From an uncultured Porphyromonas sp. (GTDB lineage: Bacteria; Bacteroidota; Bacteroidia; Bacteroidales; Porphyromonadaceae), in NCBI GenBank assembly GCA_943912835.1, contig CALTVJ010000002.1:1-64000 (forward strand): a stretch of 64,000 nt of DNA, written 5' to 3'. A program made the translations under genes and the position numbers. The notes beneath the pieces are model-generated. The model saw nothing but the letters and a program-made list of their open reading frames with translations, had not been told where the DNA came from and searched no databases. Below are positions 33,689 through 43,698 of the stretch, one piece after another (the first letter of the stretch is position 1; each line of letters opens with the position of its first letter).

Positions 33689-35737
33689 ATGAGATACGAT
33701 CAAGTTTGGCAAGACTTCAAGCCCCATATGCTCAAATTTTCTCTCTTTTTATTGGTGTCTTTGTTGATTTCTTTTTTGGTTCCAATAAAAAGGAGTTCTC
33801 GCTTTTTGTATACTAATGGGAAGCCTTGGCAAAGTAGCTTATTGACAGCTCCATATGATTTCCCAATACTGAAAAGCGAAGATCAGATACAAAAAGAGCG
33901 CGATAGTATTGCTAGGAGAAATAAACCTGTTTATACATTGGATCGAGATTTGGGTCTGTTGATGATACAGGAATTAAGAGATGAATATCAAGCTCATCTA
34001 AATAAGATTGTCCCTAGTGAATACTTTGCATATTTAAATGACAAGCTAGAATCATACTATGCTGTTGGGATTATTCCTATAAAGGAGCTCAAAAGGTTAA
34101 GGGATGAGAATAAGCTAGAAGTATTTTTATTAAAGGATGGTAATGAATTAGAGACTATACCTATTACGAGTCTCCTTACGATGAAAGAAGTGCTTGAAGA
34201 TATCATTCAAGGGCTTCCCAAAAATTTAGATCCTGAAGTTTTATCTCGTTTTAACATAAATGTTTTCTTGAAAGAAAATGTGCTATTTAACGAAGAGTTT
34301 ACCAATCGTTTTCTAGAAGAAGAATTGAGTAATATATCTCAGTCAACCAGTATGGTACAGGCTGGTCAACGTATAGTAGATAAAGGAGAAATTGTGACAT
34401 GGGAAATATACAATCAGTTACGCTCTTTAGAAAAAGAGGAAGAGCGACGTCTAGGAGAGAGCATTCATATATATCAAAGTAGGGTGGGCTTCTTTTTGAT
34501 TATTACATCATCTTTCTTTTTATTAGCTCTTGCTTTAATCTTTTTGTCAAATCATTTTATTCCAAGTTATAAAAATTTAAGTCTGATATTTATAACGGTT
34601 TCGATTTTTGTTGTAACTACAGCTTATGTAAGTTTTTACGGATTCTTTAGCATTTATGCTATTCCATATGTGATGGCTGTTATTTTATTGCGTACGTTTA
34701 TGGATAGCTATACCTCACTATTGGGTTTCCTTGTTACGGTTCTCTTATCAGCTCTTTTTGTTGCGGAGCCATTGAGCTTTTTTGTGATTCAACTTCTTTC
34801 AGGACTTTCCGCTTTAATTGTGTTACAGAAGCTTACGAGTAGAGGTAAGATGATACGAGCGGCCTTTGTTGTATATCTAGTTTATACGATATCGTATTTA
34901 GGTATGTACTGTATAAGATCTGGAAGCATTGATTATGCGTATTGGAAAATACAGCTTGTGTTTGGGGTAAATTTGATTTTTTTGAATTTTACCTATATTT
35001 TATCGGCTATTGTAGAACGAGTTTTTGGCTATGTTTCTAATGTTAGTTTGGTTGAATTAAGTGATATTCAGAGCCCTTTGTTAAAGGAACTAAGTGAGGT
35101 TGCACCAGGAACATTTCAACATTCGTTACAAGTATCAATATTGGCAGCAGATGCTACAGATAAAATAGGAGGAGATGTTCAGCTAATTAGAGCAGGGGCT
35201 TTATATCACGATATTGGGAAAATAAAAAATCCTGCTTATTTTACTGAAAATCAAGGTGGAACTAATCCTCACGATTTACTTACAGAGGAGGAAAGTGCGG
35301 CGATCATAGTACGGCATGTTACAGATGGCATTGCTCTTGCTCAAAAGCATGGATTACCTGTTCAAATTATTGATTTTATTAGGACTCATCATGGAGATAG
35401 CCTTGTTAGATATTTTTATACAACTTATTGTAATCAACATCCAGATCAAGACGTTGATAAGATGTTGTTTTCTTATCAAGGTCCTAGACCTTTTACGAGG
35501 GAACAGGGGATTCTTATGTTGGCAGATGCTACAGAAGCAAGCAGTCGTAGCTTGAGCGATTATACAGTTGAGGGATTAACTAAGCACGTAGTAAAAATAG
35601 TTGATAATATTGTTGCTGAAGGATTACTCGCGGATACTCCTTTGAGTTTTAAAGATATTCAGATTATAAAAAAATCATTCGTTTCAAAGCTCATGACAAT
35701 GTATCATTCTAGAATATCTTATCCAGACAAGAAATAA
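33689..35737 (+). CDS. 7TM-HD phosphohydrolase (PgpH/YqfF family)
   Basis: 682 residues. There is an N-terminal membrane helix (about 14-31), a large extracytoplasmic domain (to about 265), a bundle of about seven membrane helices (about 268-455), and a cytoplasmic HD domain with the metal-binding H507-D508 in ALYHDIGKIKNP. This is the architecture of PgpH, which hydrolyses the second messenger c-di-AMP in Firmicutes; the same activity in Bacteroidetes is inference. It begins the pgpH-aroK-pdxB-cls run after the murA terminator. Confidence 0.88.
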   Translation: MRYDQVWQDFKPHMLKFSLFLLVSLLISFLVPIKRSSRFLYTNGKPWQSSLLTAPYDFPILKSEDQIQKERDSIARRNKPVYTLDRDLGLLMIQELRDEYQAHLNKIVPSEYFAYLNDKLESYYAVGIIPIKELKRLRDENKLEVFLLKDGNELETIPITSLLTMKEVLEDIIQGLPKNLDPEVLSRFNINVFLKENVLFNEEFTNRFLEEELSNISQSTSMVQAGQRIVDKGEIVTWEIYNQLRSLEKEEERRLGESIHIYQSRVGFFLIITSSFFLLALALIFLSNHFIPSYKNLSLIFITVSIFVVTTAYVSFYGFFSIYAIPYVMAVILLRTFMDSYTSLLGFLVTVLLSALFVAEPLSFFVIQLLSGLSALIVLQKLTSRGKMIRAAFVVYLVYTISYLGMYCIRSGSIDYAYWKIQLVFGVNLIFLNFTYILSAIVERVFGYVSNVSLVELSDIQSPLLKELSEVAPGTFQHSLQVSILAADATDKIGGDVQLIRAGALYHDIGKIKNPAYFTENQGGTNPHDLLTEEESAAIIVRHVTDGIALAQKHGLPVQIIDFIRTHHGDSLVRYFYTTYCNQHPDQDVDKMLFSYQGPRPFTREQGILMLADATEASSRSLSDYTVEGLTKHVVKIVDNIVAEGLLADTPLSFKDIQIIKKSFVSKLMTMYHSRISYPDKK

Positions 35738-35739
35738 CG

Positions 35740-36279
35740 ATGAGACCAATCTTTTTAATTGGCTATATGGGCGCCGGAAAATCAACCTTAGGGCGTAAAC
35801 TTGCAGATGAATTAAACTTGCAATTTATAGATACAGATACGTTTATTGAGAATAGATTTAGAGAGCGTATTAGAGATATGTTTCTTCGAGTAGGAGAGGA
35901 GGCATTTCGCTTAAAAGAACACTATGTCATAGAGGAGCTTTCTGGAATACAAGATTGTATTATCGCAACAGGAGGAGGGCTACCATGTTTTCATAATAAT
36001 ATGGAAATAATGAAGTCTTCAGGCCTGACTTTATACTTAGAGGCATCGCCTGAACAATTGGCAGAAAGATTAGAGTTGTGCAAACGTACACGTCCAACGA
36101 TTTACAATAAGGAGGGTACTGAGCTATTGCAACATATAAAAGAAGCATTGTCTATTCGAGAGATTACATATCAAAAGGCAGATTTAATTGTTTCAATAGC
36201 TTCAGTTGTAAATGCTGAGAGTGAGCTATATTTAGCAAAAAGTATAGCACATCAAATTCGAAACATGATAGCTTTATGA
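35740..36279 (+). CDS. aroK: Shikimate kinase
   Basis: 179 residues. A P-loop kinase with GYMGAGKST at 8-16, shikimate-binding DTDTFIENRF (about 32-41), the GGGLP motif near 80 and the lid arginine in CKRTRPTIYN. It phosphorylates shikimate in aromatic amino-acid synthesis. It begins 2 bases after the HD protein and overlaps pdxB by 4 bases. Confidence 0.95.
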   Translation: MRPIFLIGYMGAGKSTLGRKLADELNLQFIDTDTFIENRFRERIRDMFLRVGEEAFRLKEHYVIEELSGIQDCIIATGGGLPCFHNNMEIMKSSGLTLYLEASPEQLAERLELCKRTRPTIYNKEGTELLQHIKEALSIREITYQKADLIVSIASVVNAESELYLAKSIAHQIRNMIAL

Positions 36280-37379
36280 AGGTTGTAGTAGAATCATCAG
36301 TACCTTTTTTAAAGGGTATTATTGAGAAGTATGTTGACCCAGTCTACTTGGATAATAAACATATAACAAATGAAAGTATTCGTGATGCGGATGCCTTAAT
36401 TGTTCGGAGTGTAACAAAGTGTACCGAAGAACTTCTTGCTGGAACATCGGTACGTTTCATTGCTACAGCTACTGCTGGAGTAGATCATATCGATATTGAA
36501 TATTGTGAGAGAGAAGGTATTGTTTGGAGTAATGCTCCAGGATGTAACGCTATCGCTGTTGCACAATATGTTTTTTCTTGTTTGAGCTATTTGGCGATAA
36601 ATACTTCTCAAAGTTTACGAGGAAAAGTTATTGGAATAGTCGGTGTAGGTCATGTTGGCCGTGAAGTTGAGCGTATTGCTCGTTCTATAGGTATGTTGCC
36701 GTTACTCTATGATCCACCAAGAGCCGAAGTCGAAGGAATAGAGAGTTTTTCCTCTTTAGATGAACTATTAGAAAAGAGTGATATAATAACTCTACATGTA
36801 CCTTTGAATTCGGAAACAAAGCACTTAATAACCAAAGAGCTATTAGCTAAATGCAAGCGAACCCCTATTTTAATTAATGCTTGTCGAGGAGCAGTTTGTG
36901 AAACAGAAGCTTTGATATGGGCTAGATCTGTGGGGCTTATAAAACGACTAGTTATTGATTGTTGGGAAAATGAACCTGATATTTCGAGTGAACTTGTGCA
37001 ACATGCAGATTTGGCTACTCCTCACATTGCTGGTTTTTCTGCTGATGGCAAGCATAGAGGTTCTCGTATGGCTTTTTTGGCTCTCAGTGATTTCTATTCT
37101 TTGGGGGCATCAACAGAACTACTTATTCCCAAAGAGTTAAATAGCCCGAAAGAAAATATAGTTTTGGAGGGCTATGATGTATCAGAACAAATACCGCAAG
37201 CATTCTTAGCAACTTTGGATCTTCGAGATACTTCTCTTGATTTGAAGAGAAATCCTAAGAACTTTGAATTACTTCGTAAATCATATGTTTATCCAAGAGA
37301 GATGTCTGCTTATTCTGTTGTGGGGGAGCATCGGTTATTAAGTCCCGTTTTTAAGGGAATTGGATTTATTCTTTCTTAG
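36276..37379 (+). CDS. pdxB: 4-phosphoerythronate dehydrogenase PdxB
   Basis: 367 residues. A D-2-hydroxyacid dehydrogenase with the NAD-binding GVGHVG at 123-128, catalytic Arg in LINACRGAVCETEAL and the His in DLATPHIAGFSADGKHRG, the last typical of PdxB. It acts in the DXP-dependent route to pyridoxal phosphate. ATG overlaps the aroK stop (ATGA). No other pdx gene is in the window. Confidence 0.9.
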   Translation: MKVVVESSVPFLKGIIEKYVDPVYLDNKHITNESIRDADALIVRSVTKCTEELLAGTSVRFIATATAGVDHIDIEYCEREGIVWSNAPGCNAIAVAQYVFSCLSYLAINTSQSLRGKVIGIVGVGHVGREVERIARSIGMLPLLYDPPRAEVEGIESFSSLDELLEKSDIITLHVPLNSETKHLITKELLAKCKRTPILINACRGAVCETEALIWARSVGLIKRLVIDCWENEPDISSELVQHADLATPHIAGFSADGKHRGSRMAFLALSDFYSLGASTELLIPKELNSPKENIVLEGYDVSEQIPQAFLATLDLRDTSLDLKRNPKNFELLRKSYVYPREMSAYSVVGEHRLLSPVFKGIGFILS

Positions 37380-37386
37380 TATAAGT

Positions 37387-38829
37387 ATGCCTTGGCCATT
37401 TGGACTATTAGTTGCAGTATATCTATTTACGATATTCGGAGTTATAACGACTGTTGTTTTGGAGAATAGGAATCCTCTCAAAACTTCTGCTTGGGTTTTG
37501 ATTATTGGATTTATACCATTTATAGGTCTTTTGGCTTATATTGTCTTTGGACAGGAACAGAGAAAACTTTATCGTATTAATAAACGATACTACAAACGTT
37601 TGTCATCAAAACCGAAGTTAGTTTCTAGCTTTTCTAAGTCTTTAGGAGTCGAGCATACTTCACATGTTTGGAGGAAGTTAATGGCACTAGTAGAACGTAA
37701 TGCTGAGAGTACTTTATTGTCTTTGGATCATTGTGATGTTTATGTTGATGGAAGGTCTTTTTATGAGGAGTTACTGCTTGATATAAGCAAGGCGCAAGGG
37801 CATATTCATATCGAATCCTACATATTTGAAAATGACGAGGTCTTTGATCGTCTCTCGGAGGCTTTGATCGCAAAACGAAAAGAAGGTCTCGATGTCCGTA
37901 TTATATATGATTTCTTAGGTAGTTATGAAGTTCCCACTGAGCGCTGGGAATTTTTAAAGACGGCAGGAATACAGGTTTATTCTTTTCTCCCAGTAAGACT
38001 ACCTTTATTATCTAGTACAGTAAATTATCGTAATCATCGTAAACTTACCATTATCGATGGAAATATTGCCTATGTTGGCGGAATGAATTTTGCCAAAAGG
38101 TATCAAGATGGTAATAAAATTGGTATATGGAGGGATACTCATTTCCGCCTTGTTGGAGATATTGTTCTTGCTCTGCAAACCGGTTTTTTGATGGATTGGT
38201 ATTCAGTAGCTAAGCGAGTAGTGCATGTTGAACGTTTTTTTTCGAGTATTGAGTCTAAGTATCCTAGAGAACAAAAAAATAAAGCAATGGCTCAGGTCTT
38301 ATTTGGAGGTCCCCTTGATGATTTTCAAGTAATAGAGCAAGCCCTGGTAAGCCTAATATATCAAGCCAAAAGAAGTATTCGTATCCAGACGCCGTATTTT
38401 CTCCCAACAGAGAGTTTGTATAATGCTCTATTAACAGTGGCTTTGTCCGGAGTATCGATAGAGCTAATGATTCCTTTGCATAGTGATTCTCGTCTTACTG
38501 GTTGGGCTATGGACTCATATTTATTACCATTGATGGAATCTGGTATAAGGGTATATAGATACAAAAGAGGTTTTTTACATAGTAAATTAATAATTGTTGA
38601 TGACGAGGTTTTGTGTATGGGGTCTGTAAATATGGATTTTCGTAGCCTAGAGCATAATTTTGAGTTGATGACGATTATATATGATGGTCTTTTGGTTGAA
38701 AAAATGAATGATATCTTCAGGCAAGATGTGACAGACTCTGAAATCTTAGATCTGAAAGTTTGGGCTAAACGTCCACTAAAAAAACGTTTTATCGAATCAA
38801 CAATGAGGCTTTTTTCTCCCTTATTGTGA
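37387..38829 (+). CDS. cls: Cardiolipin synthase (phospholipase D family)
   Basis: 480 residues from the ATG at 37387 (MPWPFGLLVAVYLFTIFG); an in-frame ATG at 37360 would overlap pdxB by 20 bases and spoil the first membrane helix. Two N-terminal membrane helices (about 4-25 and 35-55) precede two HKD motifs: NHRKLTIIDG (His 217) and HSKLIIVDDE (His 398). It condenses phosphatidylglycerol molecules to cardiolipin at the inner membrane. Length and motif spacing are normal. Confidence 0.93.
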   Translation: MPWPFGLLVAVYLFTIFGVITTVVLENRNPLKTSAWVLIIGFIPFIGLLAYIVFGQEQRKLYRINKRYYKRLSSKPKLVSSFSKSLGVEHTSHVWRKLMALVERNAESTLLSLDHCDVYVDGRSFYEELLLDISKAQGHIHIESYIFENDEVFDRLSEALIAKRKEGLDVRIIYDFLGSYEVPTERWEFLKTAGIQVYSFLPVRLPLLSSTVNYRNHRKLTIIDGNIAYVGGMNFAKRYQDGNKIGIWRDTHFRLVGDIVLALQTGFLMDWYSVAKRVVHVERFFSSIESKYPREQKNKAMAQVLFGGPLDDFQVIEQALVSLIYQAKRSIRIQTPYFLPTESLYNALLTVALSGVSIELMIPLHSDSRLTGWAMDSYLLPLMESGIRVYRYKRGFLHSKLIIVDDEVLCMGSVNMDFRSLEHNFELMTIIYDGLLVEKMNDIFRQDVTDSEILDLKVWAKRPLKKRFIESTMRLFSPLL

Positions 38830-38909
38830 TTTTCTATACTTCATGGGGTTAGGGATACAAGTATTTACACTACTAACATACAAAAATGGAGCTTTATTTT
38901 GTATTGTTG

Positions 38910-38917
38910 TATCTTTG
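38910..38917 (+). promoter_or_regulatory. Promoter -7 element TATCTTTG upstream of queF
   Basis: Plus-strand TTGTATCTTTGTAA contains the exact octamer and shares 14 bases with the recF and LysE-gene promoters. It lies 29 bases before the queF ATG and may serve the whole queF-to-cobD run. Confidence 0.65.
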
Positions 38918-38945
38918 TAATATAACAATCTAAGAAATATGAATT

Positions 38946-39416
38946 ATGGCAAGTACTAGAGATAAAGATAATGAACTACATGCTCTCGGTGGGCATACCG
39001 AATATAAGCAAGACTATGCTCCCGAAGTATTAGAAGCCTTTACTAATAGACATCAAGATGGGGATTATTGGGTGCGTTTTCATTGCCCAGAATTTACTAG
39101 TTTGTGTCCGATTACAGCACAACCTGATTTTGCTACGATCTATATCAGTTACATTCCTGATGTTAAAATGGTCGAGAGTAAGAGTCTTAAGCTTTATCTC
39201 TTTAGCTTTCGTAACCATGGTGCATTTCATGAGGATTGTGTAAATATTATCATGAAGGATCTTATCAAATTGATGGAGCCTAGATACATCGAAGTTTTAG
39301 GTGACTTTACCCCTAGAGGTGGTATTAGTATTTTGCCCTTTTGTTCGTGGGGGAAACCCGGAACAAAATACGAAGCAATGGCACAGCAGCGTTTGCTTAA
39401 TTATCCCATAAAATAG
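38946..39416 (+). CDS. queF: NADPH-dependent 7-cyano-7-deazaguanine (preQ0) reductase
   Basis: 156 residues, the short unimodular QueF. The catalytic cysteine is in [16 protein letters not shown], and the QueF hallmark [21 protein letters not shown] binds NADPH and substrate. It reduces preQ0 to preQ1 in queuosine synthesis. Another queuosine gene, queD, is about 7 kb downstream in the same run. I looked for a preQ1 riboswitch in the 116 bases upstream and saw none. Confidence 0.95.
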   Translation: MASTRDKDNELHALGGHTEYKQDYAPEVLEAFTNRHQDGDYWVRFHCPEFTSLCPITAQPDFATIYISYIPDVKMVESKSLKLYLFSFRNHGAFHEDCVNIIMKDLIKLMEPRYIEVLGDFTPRGGISILPFCSWGKPGTKYEAMAQQRLLNYPIK

Positions 39417-39428
39417 ACTCAAAGTGAT

Positions 39429-40331
39429 ATGAAACGCGCCTTAGCTATCATCAACCCCAAAAGTGGAACAAGTGGCAAGAGCACAATTGTGACGAAACTA
39501 GTAGAAGCGTTCCAAGACTCTGAATATATACTATATATAAGTTATACTCGCTCAACTGGACATGCTTATGAATTGGCAAAAACCGCGATAGATGATGGTT
39601 TTCAACGAATTGTTGCAGTTGGGGGGGATGGGACTATAAATGAGGTAGCTCAAGCTCTTATGCATACAGATTGTAGTTTGGCCATTATTCCAACTGGTTC
39701 GGGCAATGGTTTAGCAAGAGCTTTGGGGTTGCCAATGAATAAAACCTTAGCGAGTAAAATTGCTGCGCAAGGACATGAAGAGACTATTGATTGTTGTTTA
39801 GCCAATGATAAGCCCTTTTTCTGTACTTGTGGTATGGGCTTTGACGCCGAAGTAAGTGCAGCTTTTGCCGAGGCTCCTTTTAGGGGATTTTTATCTTATG
39901 CTAAGACCTCTATAGAGCACTATATTAAATATAAGCCAGCTTTGTATAAAATAGAAGTAGATGGTCTGGAGCCTATCAAAACAGAAGCATTTGTTGTGGC
40001 TGCTGCTAATGCTAGCCAATATGGCAACAATGCTCATATTGCCCCTAATGCATCTATGGTTGATGGGAAGGTTGATATTGTGGTTTTGCGTCCATTTAAT
40101 GTTTTGGAGCTTCCGCAAATAACACTTCAGTTATTTAGTAAAAAACTGGAGGAGAATCTAAATCAAGATTCTTATCAGACCTCAAGGGCGGTATTTACAC
40201 GTGAATGTCCTGGAGTTGTCCACCTAGATGGGGAGCCAATGGATATGCCCGAGAGAATTGTTATTGAGGTTCTGCCATCAGCTATAAAGGTCGTACGTTC
40301 TGGAGAAGAATTGTCGTCTACCGAAATATAG
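39429..40331 (+). CDS. Diacylglycerol kinase-family lipid kinase
   Basis: 300 residues. The DAGK catalytic signature GGDGTINEVAQAL is at about 63-75 after an N-terminal AIINPKSGTSGKS nucleotide-binding strand; the C-terminal half is the beta-sandwich domain (VFTRECPGVVHLDGEPM). Members phosphorylate diacylglycerol or other lipids. The physiological lipid is not predictable. It lies 12 bases after queF and 37 before pyrB. Confidence 0.88.
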   Translation: MKRALAIINPKSGTSGKSTIVTKLVEAFQDSEYILYISYTRSTGHAYELAKTAIDDGFQRIVAVGGDGTINEVAQALMHTDCSLAIIPTGSGNGLARALGLPMNKTLASKIAAQGHEETIDCCLANDKPFFCTCGMGFDAEVSAAFAEAPFRGFLSYAKTSIEHYIKYKPALYKIEVDGLEPIKTEAFVVAAANASQYGNNAHIAPNASMVDGKVDIVVLRPFNVLELPQITLQLFSKKLEENLNQDSYQTSRAVFTRECPGVVHLDGEPMDMPERIVIEVLPSAIKVVRSGEELSSTEI

Positions 40332-40368
40332 GATCTAAAGCTAATCACAAAATCAAAAAAAATACTGA

Positions 40369-41280
40369 ATGAAGCATCTGGTATCTATTCATCAACTAAG
40401 TTCCGAAGATATAATACGTATTCTTGATAGGGCTGAGCTGTTTGAGCAAAATTCTAATCGAGATTTCCTACAAGGGAAAGTTATAGCTACATTGTTTTTT
40501 GAGCCAAGTACACGCACACGTTTGAGTTTCGAAACAGCTGTTGTACGTCTTGGGGGACGGGTTATTGGTTTTTCTGATGCCTCAACAAGTAGTAGTAGTA
40601 AAGGAGAGACCCTTAAAGATACGATCAGTATGGTCGGGAATTACGCTGATCTTATTGTTATGCGACACCATCTAGAAGGGGCAGCTTTGTATGCTTCCGA
40701 ATTGTCGTCTGTTCCTATCGTAAATGCTGGAGATGGTGCTAATCAACATCCATCACAAACATTGCTTGATCTTTATTCCATAAGGAAGACGCAAGGTACA
40801 TTATATGACCTAACATTTGTTGTTGTTGGAGATCTTAAGTATGGTCGTACTGTACACTCACTTATTGAGGGGCTAAGTCATTTTAGGCCTAGGTTTATCT
40901 TTGTTTCTCCAAAAGAATTGAAACTTCCTCAAGAATATAAAGATTTTTGTGATCAACATGGCATACCTTATGAAGAAACAAGTCAGTTTAATGAGGAGGT
41001 CATACGACAAGCTGATATTTTATATATGACACGTGTACAGCGAGAGCGGTTTGTCGATTTAGAAGAATATGAACGTGTCAAATTAGTCTATATACTTAAC
41101 AAAACTATGCTTGATGGGAGCAAGGATAATCTACGAATATTACATCCTCTACCTCGAGTTGGAGAAATAGCTCAAGATGTTGATGATAGTCCTAAGGCTT
41201 ATTATGTACAACAAGCCCAAAATGGGCTATATACACGACAGAGTATATTGTGTGAGGTGTTGGATATTGATGTAAAATAG
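40369..41280 (+). CDS. pyrB: Aspartate carbamoyltransferase catalytic chain
   Basis: 303 residues. Carbamoyl-phosphate motif [17 protein letters not shown], then [18 protein letters not shown] and the aspartate-binding MTRVQRERF and HPLPRVGEI. It performs the first committed pyrimidine step and pairs with PyrI encoded 12 bases downstream to make the regulated E. coli-type holoenzyme. Confidence 0.96.
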   Translation: MKHLVSIHQLSSEDIIRILDRAELFEQNSNRDFLQGKVIATLFFEPSTRTRLSFETAVVRLGGRVIGFSDASTSSSSKGETLKDTISMVGNYADLIVMRHHLEGAALYASELSSVPIVNAGDGANQHPSQTLLDLYSIRKTQGTLYDLTFVVVGDLKYGRTVHSLIEGLSHFRPRFIFVSPKELKLPQEYKDFCDQHGIPYEETSQFNEEVIRQADILYMTRVQRERFVDLEEYERVKLVYILNKTMLDGSKDNLRILHPLPRVGEIAQDVDDSPKAYYVQQAQNGLYTRQSILCEVLDIDVK

Positions 41281-41292
41281 TATAGTAGCGAT

Positions 41293-41751
41293 ATGGCTAA
41301 AGATAAATTGATGGTTGAGGCTATTTGTGATGGAACGGTGCTTGACCATATACCAAGTGAAAAGTTATTTTCAATTGTTGATATGTTGGGTTTAGATAAG
41401 TCAACAAGTCCGATTACTATTGGGAATAATCTAGATAGCCGACGTATTGGCAGTAAGGGGGTTATTAAGATAACCGATCGTTTTTTTAGCGATGAGGAAA
41501 TTAACCGTATTGCTATTTTGGCTCCTAGTATTCGTCTAAACATCATCAAAGATTATGAAGTTATAGAGAAAAAACAGATTTCGTTACCACAGTCTATTGA
41601 ATCGATTGTCAAATGTCCTAATCACAAATGTATCACAAACTACGAACCAATGCCTACGAAGTTTTATGTTCGTAAAGAGGGTGAGTTTGTTTGTCTTGTT
41701 TGTCATTATTGTCATAGATCTGTAGATGGGGATCATTGTGAATTGTTGTAA
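41293..41751 (+). CDS. pyrI: Aspartate carbamoyltransferase regulatory chain
   Basis: 152 residues. An N-terminal nucleotide-binding domain (VEAICDGTVLDHIPSEK) and C-terminal zinc domain with CPNHKC and the CHYC pair, matching the four zinc ligands of E. coli PyrI. It confers allosteric control by nucleotides on PyrB. Directly downstream of pyrB. Confidence 0.95.
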   Translation: MAKDKLMVEAICDGTVLDHIPSEKLFSIVDMLGLDKSTSPITIGNNLDSRRIGSKGVIKITDRFFSDEEINRIAILAPSIRLNIIKDYEVIEKKQISLPQSIESIVKCPNHKCITNYEPMPTKFYVRKEGEFVCLVCHYCHRSVDGDHCELL

Positions 41752-41775
41752 TACAAGAAATTGGAAATTAAAATC

Positions 41776-42360
41776 ATGAAAAAATCAGTTTTCTCTTTAG
41801 CTATTATTTTGATGTTTGTATTAGGAGCATCAAGTTGTTCGCCGTATAATAGCTTAGTTGAGTTGGATGAAGAGGTACAAAATAGTTGGAGTCAGGTTGA
41901 AAATCAATATCAAAGGAGAGCAGACCTAATCCCGAATCTTGTCGCAACGGTCAAAGGTTATGCTGCGCATGAAGAGCAAACGCTAAAGGGGGTAATTGAA
42001 GCTAGGGCTAAAGCTACATCTACGACTATAGACCCTAGTAAAATGGATGAAGCTTCTTTGGCAAAATTTCAGCAAAACCAAGATGCATTAAGTTCAGCTT
42101 TATCTCGCCTGATGGTTGTTGTAGAGAAATATCCCGAACTCAAAGCTAATGAGCAGTTTCAAGATTTACAAAAGCAGTTAGAGGGGACTGAAAATAGAAT
42201 AACCGTTGCTCGTCAAGATTTCAATACTTCTGTGAAGACTTACAACAAAGAGGTAAGAAGTTTCCCAAAAAATATATTAGCAAATATATTTGGCTTCGAA
42301 CGACGAGCTTATTTTGAGGCTAAAGAGGGCAACGATACAGCACCTAGTGTTAATTTTTGA
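41776..42360 (+). CDS. lemA: LemA family lipoprotein
   Basis: 194 residues from the ATG at 41776; an ATG at 41761 would put five polar residues before the signal peptide. The signal ends in the lipobox GASSC, with the lipid-bearing cysteine at 21. The rest is a helical LemA domain (VQNSWSQVENQYQRRADLIPNLVATVKGYAAHE). LemA function is not settled. It is next to a TPM-domain gene (3-base gap), a pairing seen in many bacteria. Confidence 0.92.
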   Translation: MKKSVFSLAIILMFVLGASSCSPYNSLVELDEEVQNSWSQVENQYQRRADLIPNLVATVKGYAAHEEQTLKGVIEARAKATSTTIDPSKMDEASLAKFQQNQDALSSALSRLMVVVEKYPELKANEQFQDLQKQLEGTENRITVARQDFNTSVKTYNKEVRSFPKNILANIFGFERRAYFEAKEGNDTAPSVNF

Positions 42361-42363
42361 TTT

Positions 42364-43662
42364 ATGTTTGAACGAGCTTATATTAAAATATTTTTAGCTC
42401 TATTACTACTCCTCACACCTATGCTCTTATCGGGTCGTGAGGAGTATTTGGCTTATAGAGCGAGTGATGTCCCTAATGTTTATCTCCAAGATAGTACACG
42501 CTTGCTTAGTGATCCTAATGATTATATCTCACTTGCCGAGGAGAATGAGATAAACCTAAAACTTTTGGAGATCAAGAGGCTCTATGGTGTTGAGTTTGCC
42601 GTTGTTGTTGTCCCCCAGATACACAATAGTATTGAGGAGTTTGCGAATAGTCTTTTTCGGTTATGGGGGCTGGGAAATAAAAAGAATAATAATGGTCTTT
42701 TATTTGTCTTAGCAATAGAGGCGCGCCAAAGTCGTTTTGAGGTTGGCTATGGTCTTGAAGGTTATATCACCGATATTGAGGCTAACCAGATATGGCGTAA
42801 TGTAATGAAACCTTATGTCAGAGAAGGGAGCTATGGTTATGCTATTCTTGCTGGGATACAATCGATAAGTGATACTCTCGCTATTCAGCAGTATGGAGCA
42901 TCGTTGAAGCCCGTACGTCCCAACGAATGGAGTTGGAGTAGTCTACTATATTTATACTTACTGTTAAGTATTTTCGTATTTGTCTATTGTTTGATTAATC
43001 TAAGAACCACACTTCTACAACAGAGTAAAAATATAGATGATGACCGCAGGTTGTGGATTAGAGCGAAAGAAGTTTATAGTAGAGGAGGGAGACTCATGAT
43101 GATTATTTGTTTCCCTTTGGGATTCTTGTTTAAGGCGTTGGGCTCATTGTGGCTAAGAAAACTTCGCAAAAGGGTAAGGTATTGCGACAATTGCCATACA
43201 AATAACATGCTTTTGATGGAACATTATCACAAAGGAAAACTTCAGCAGATAGAGGAGCATATCGGTGTGGCATCATACCATAGATACAGATGTAATCATT
43301 GTCATATCGAGAGAGAAATTCGTCTTAAGCGAGGTACAATGAGTGGGTATCGTATTTGTCCATCTTGTTATGGAGAGACTGCTCAACTAGTTCGTTCTAT
43401 GAGTTACAGAAAATCAAGCGGATTAAGTCCTATCTATAATCATAATACCTATAAGTGTTTGCATTGTGGTTATGAGCAAAATCATGATGAAGAGGGTGAC
43501 CAAAATCATTCAAATGATGAAATGACTGGTATGATCACAGGGCTTATTCTTGGAAGTTTATTAGGAGGATCTGGACGCTCATCTGGATTGGGAGGTTTCG
43601 GTGGCGGATCTTCCGGCGGTGGCGGATCTTCCGGCGGTGGCGGATCTTCTGGAAGCTGGTAA
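42364..43662 (+). CDS. TPM-domain protein with zinc-ribbon region and Gly/Ser tail
   Basis: 432 residues. An N-terminal signal/anchor (about 8-23), a TPM domain (about 38-175, with FRLWGLGNKKNNNGLLFVLA and GYGLEGYITD), a membrane helix (about 195-215), then a cysteine-rich cytoplasmic region with four CxxC pairs (CDNC, CNHC, CPSC, CLHC, about 278-375) likely binding zinc. It ends in a Gly/Ser tail (about 400-432) encoded partly by an 18-base tandem repeat. TPM proteins are linked to membrane-protein quality control or photosystem repair; the role here is unknown. LemA is the neighbour. Confidence 0.85.
   Translation: MFERAYIKIFLALLLLLTPMLLSGREEYLAYRASDVPNVYLQDSTRLLSDPNDYISLAEENEINLKLLEIKRLYGVEFAVVVVPQIHNSIEEFANSLFRLWGLGNKKNNNGLLFVLAIEARQSRFEVGYGLEGYITDIEANQIWRNVMKPYVREGSYGYAILAGIQSISDTLAIQQYGASLKPVRPNEWSWSSLLYLYLLLSIFVFVYCLINLRTTLLQQSKNIDDDRRLWIRAKEVYSRGGRLMMIICFPLGFLFKALGSLWLRKLRKRVRYCDNCHTNNMLLMEHYHKGKLQQIEEHIGVASYHRYRCNHCHIEREIRLKRGTMSGYRICPSCYGETAQLVRSMSYRKSSGLSPIYNHNTYKCLHCGYEQNHDEEGDQNHSNDEMTGMITGLILGSLLGGSGRSSGLGGFGGGSSGGGGSSGGGGSSGSW
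43603..43652 (+). repeat. 18-base tandem repeat in the TPM gene tail
   Basis: GGCGGATCTTCCGGCGGT occurs at 43603-43620 and 43621-43638, with a partial third copy (14 bases, one change) at 43639-43652. It encodes GGSSGG units, is much richer in G+C than its surroundings, and keeps the frame, so copy number can change without breaking the gene. Confidence 0.9.
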
Positions 43663-43698
43663 ATACTTTGGTATAGTGTTTGCATTATATCGTATAAT

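Noticed and set aside
38838..38875. Terminator after cls
   Set aside because: Only a 6-bp ATACTT/AAGTAT pairing without a T run; too weak to call.
38830..38945. preQ1 riboswitch upstream of queF
   Set aside because: No C-rich aptamer or pseudoknot pattern of the known preQ1 classes is visible; the gap is explained by a promoter element and a short leader.
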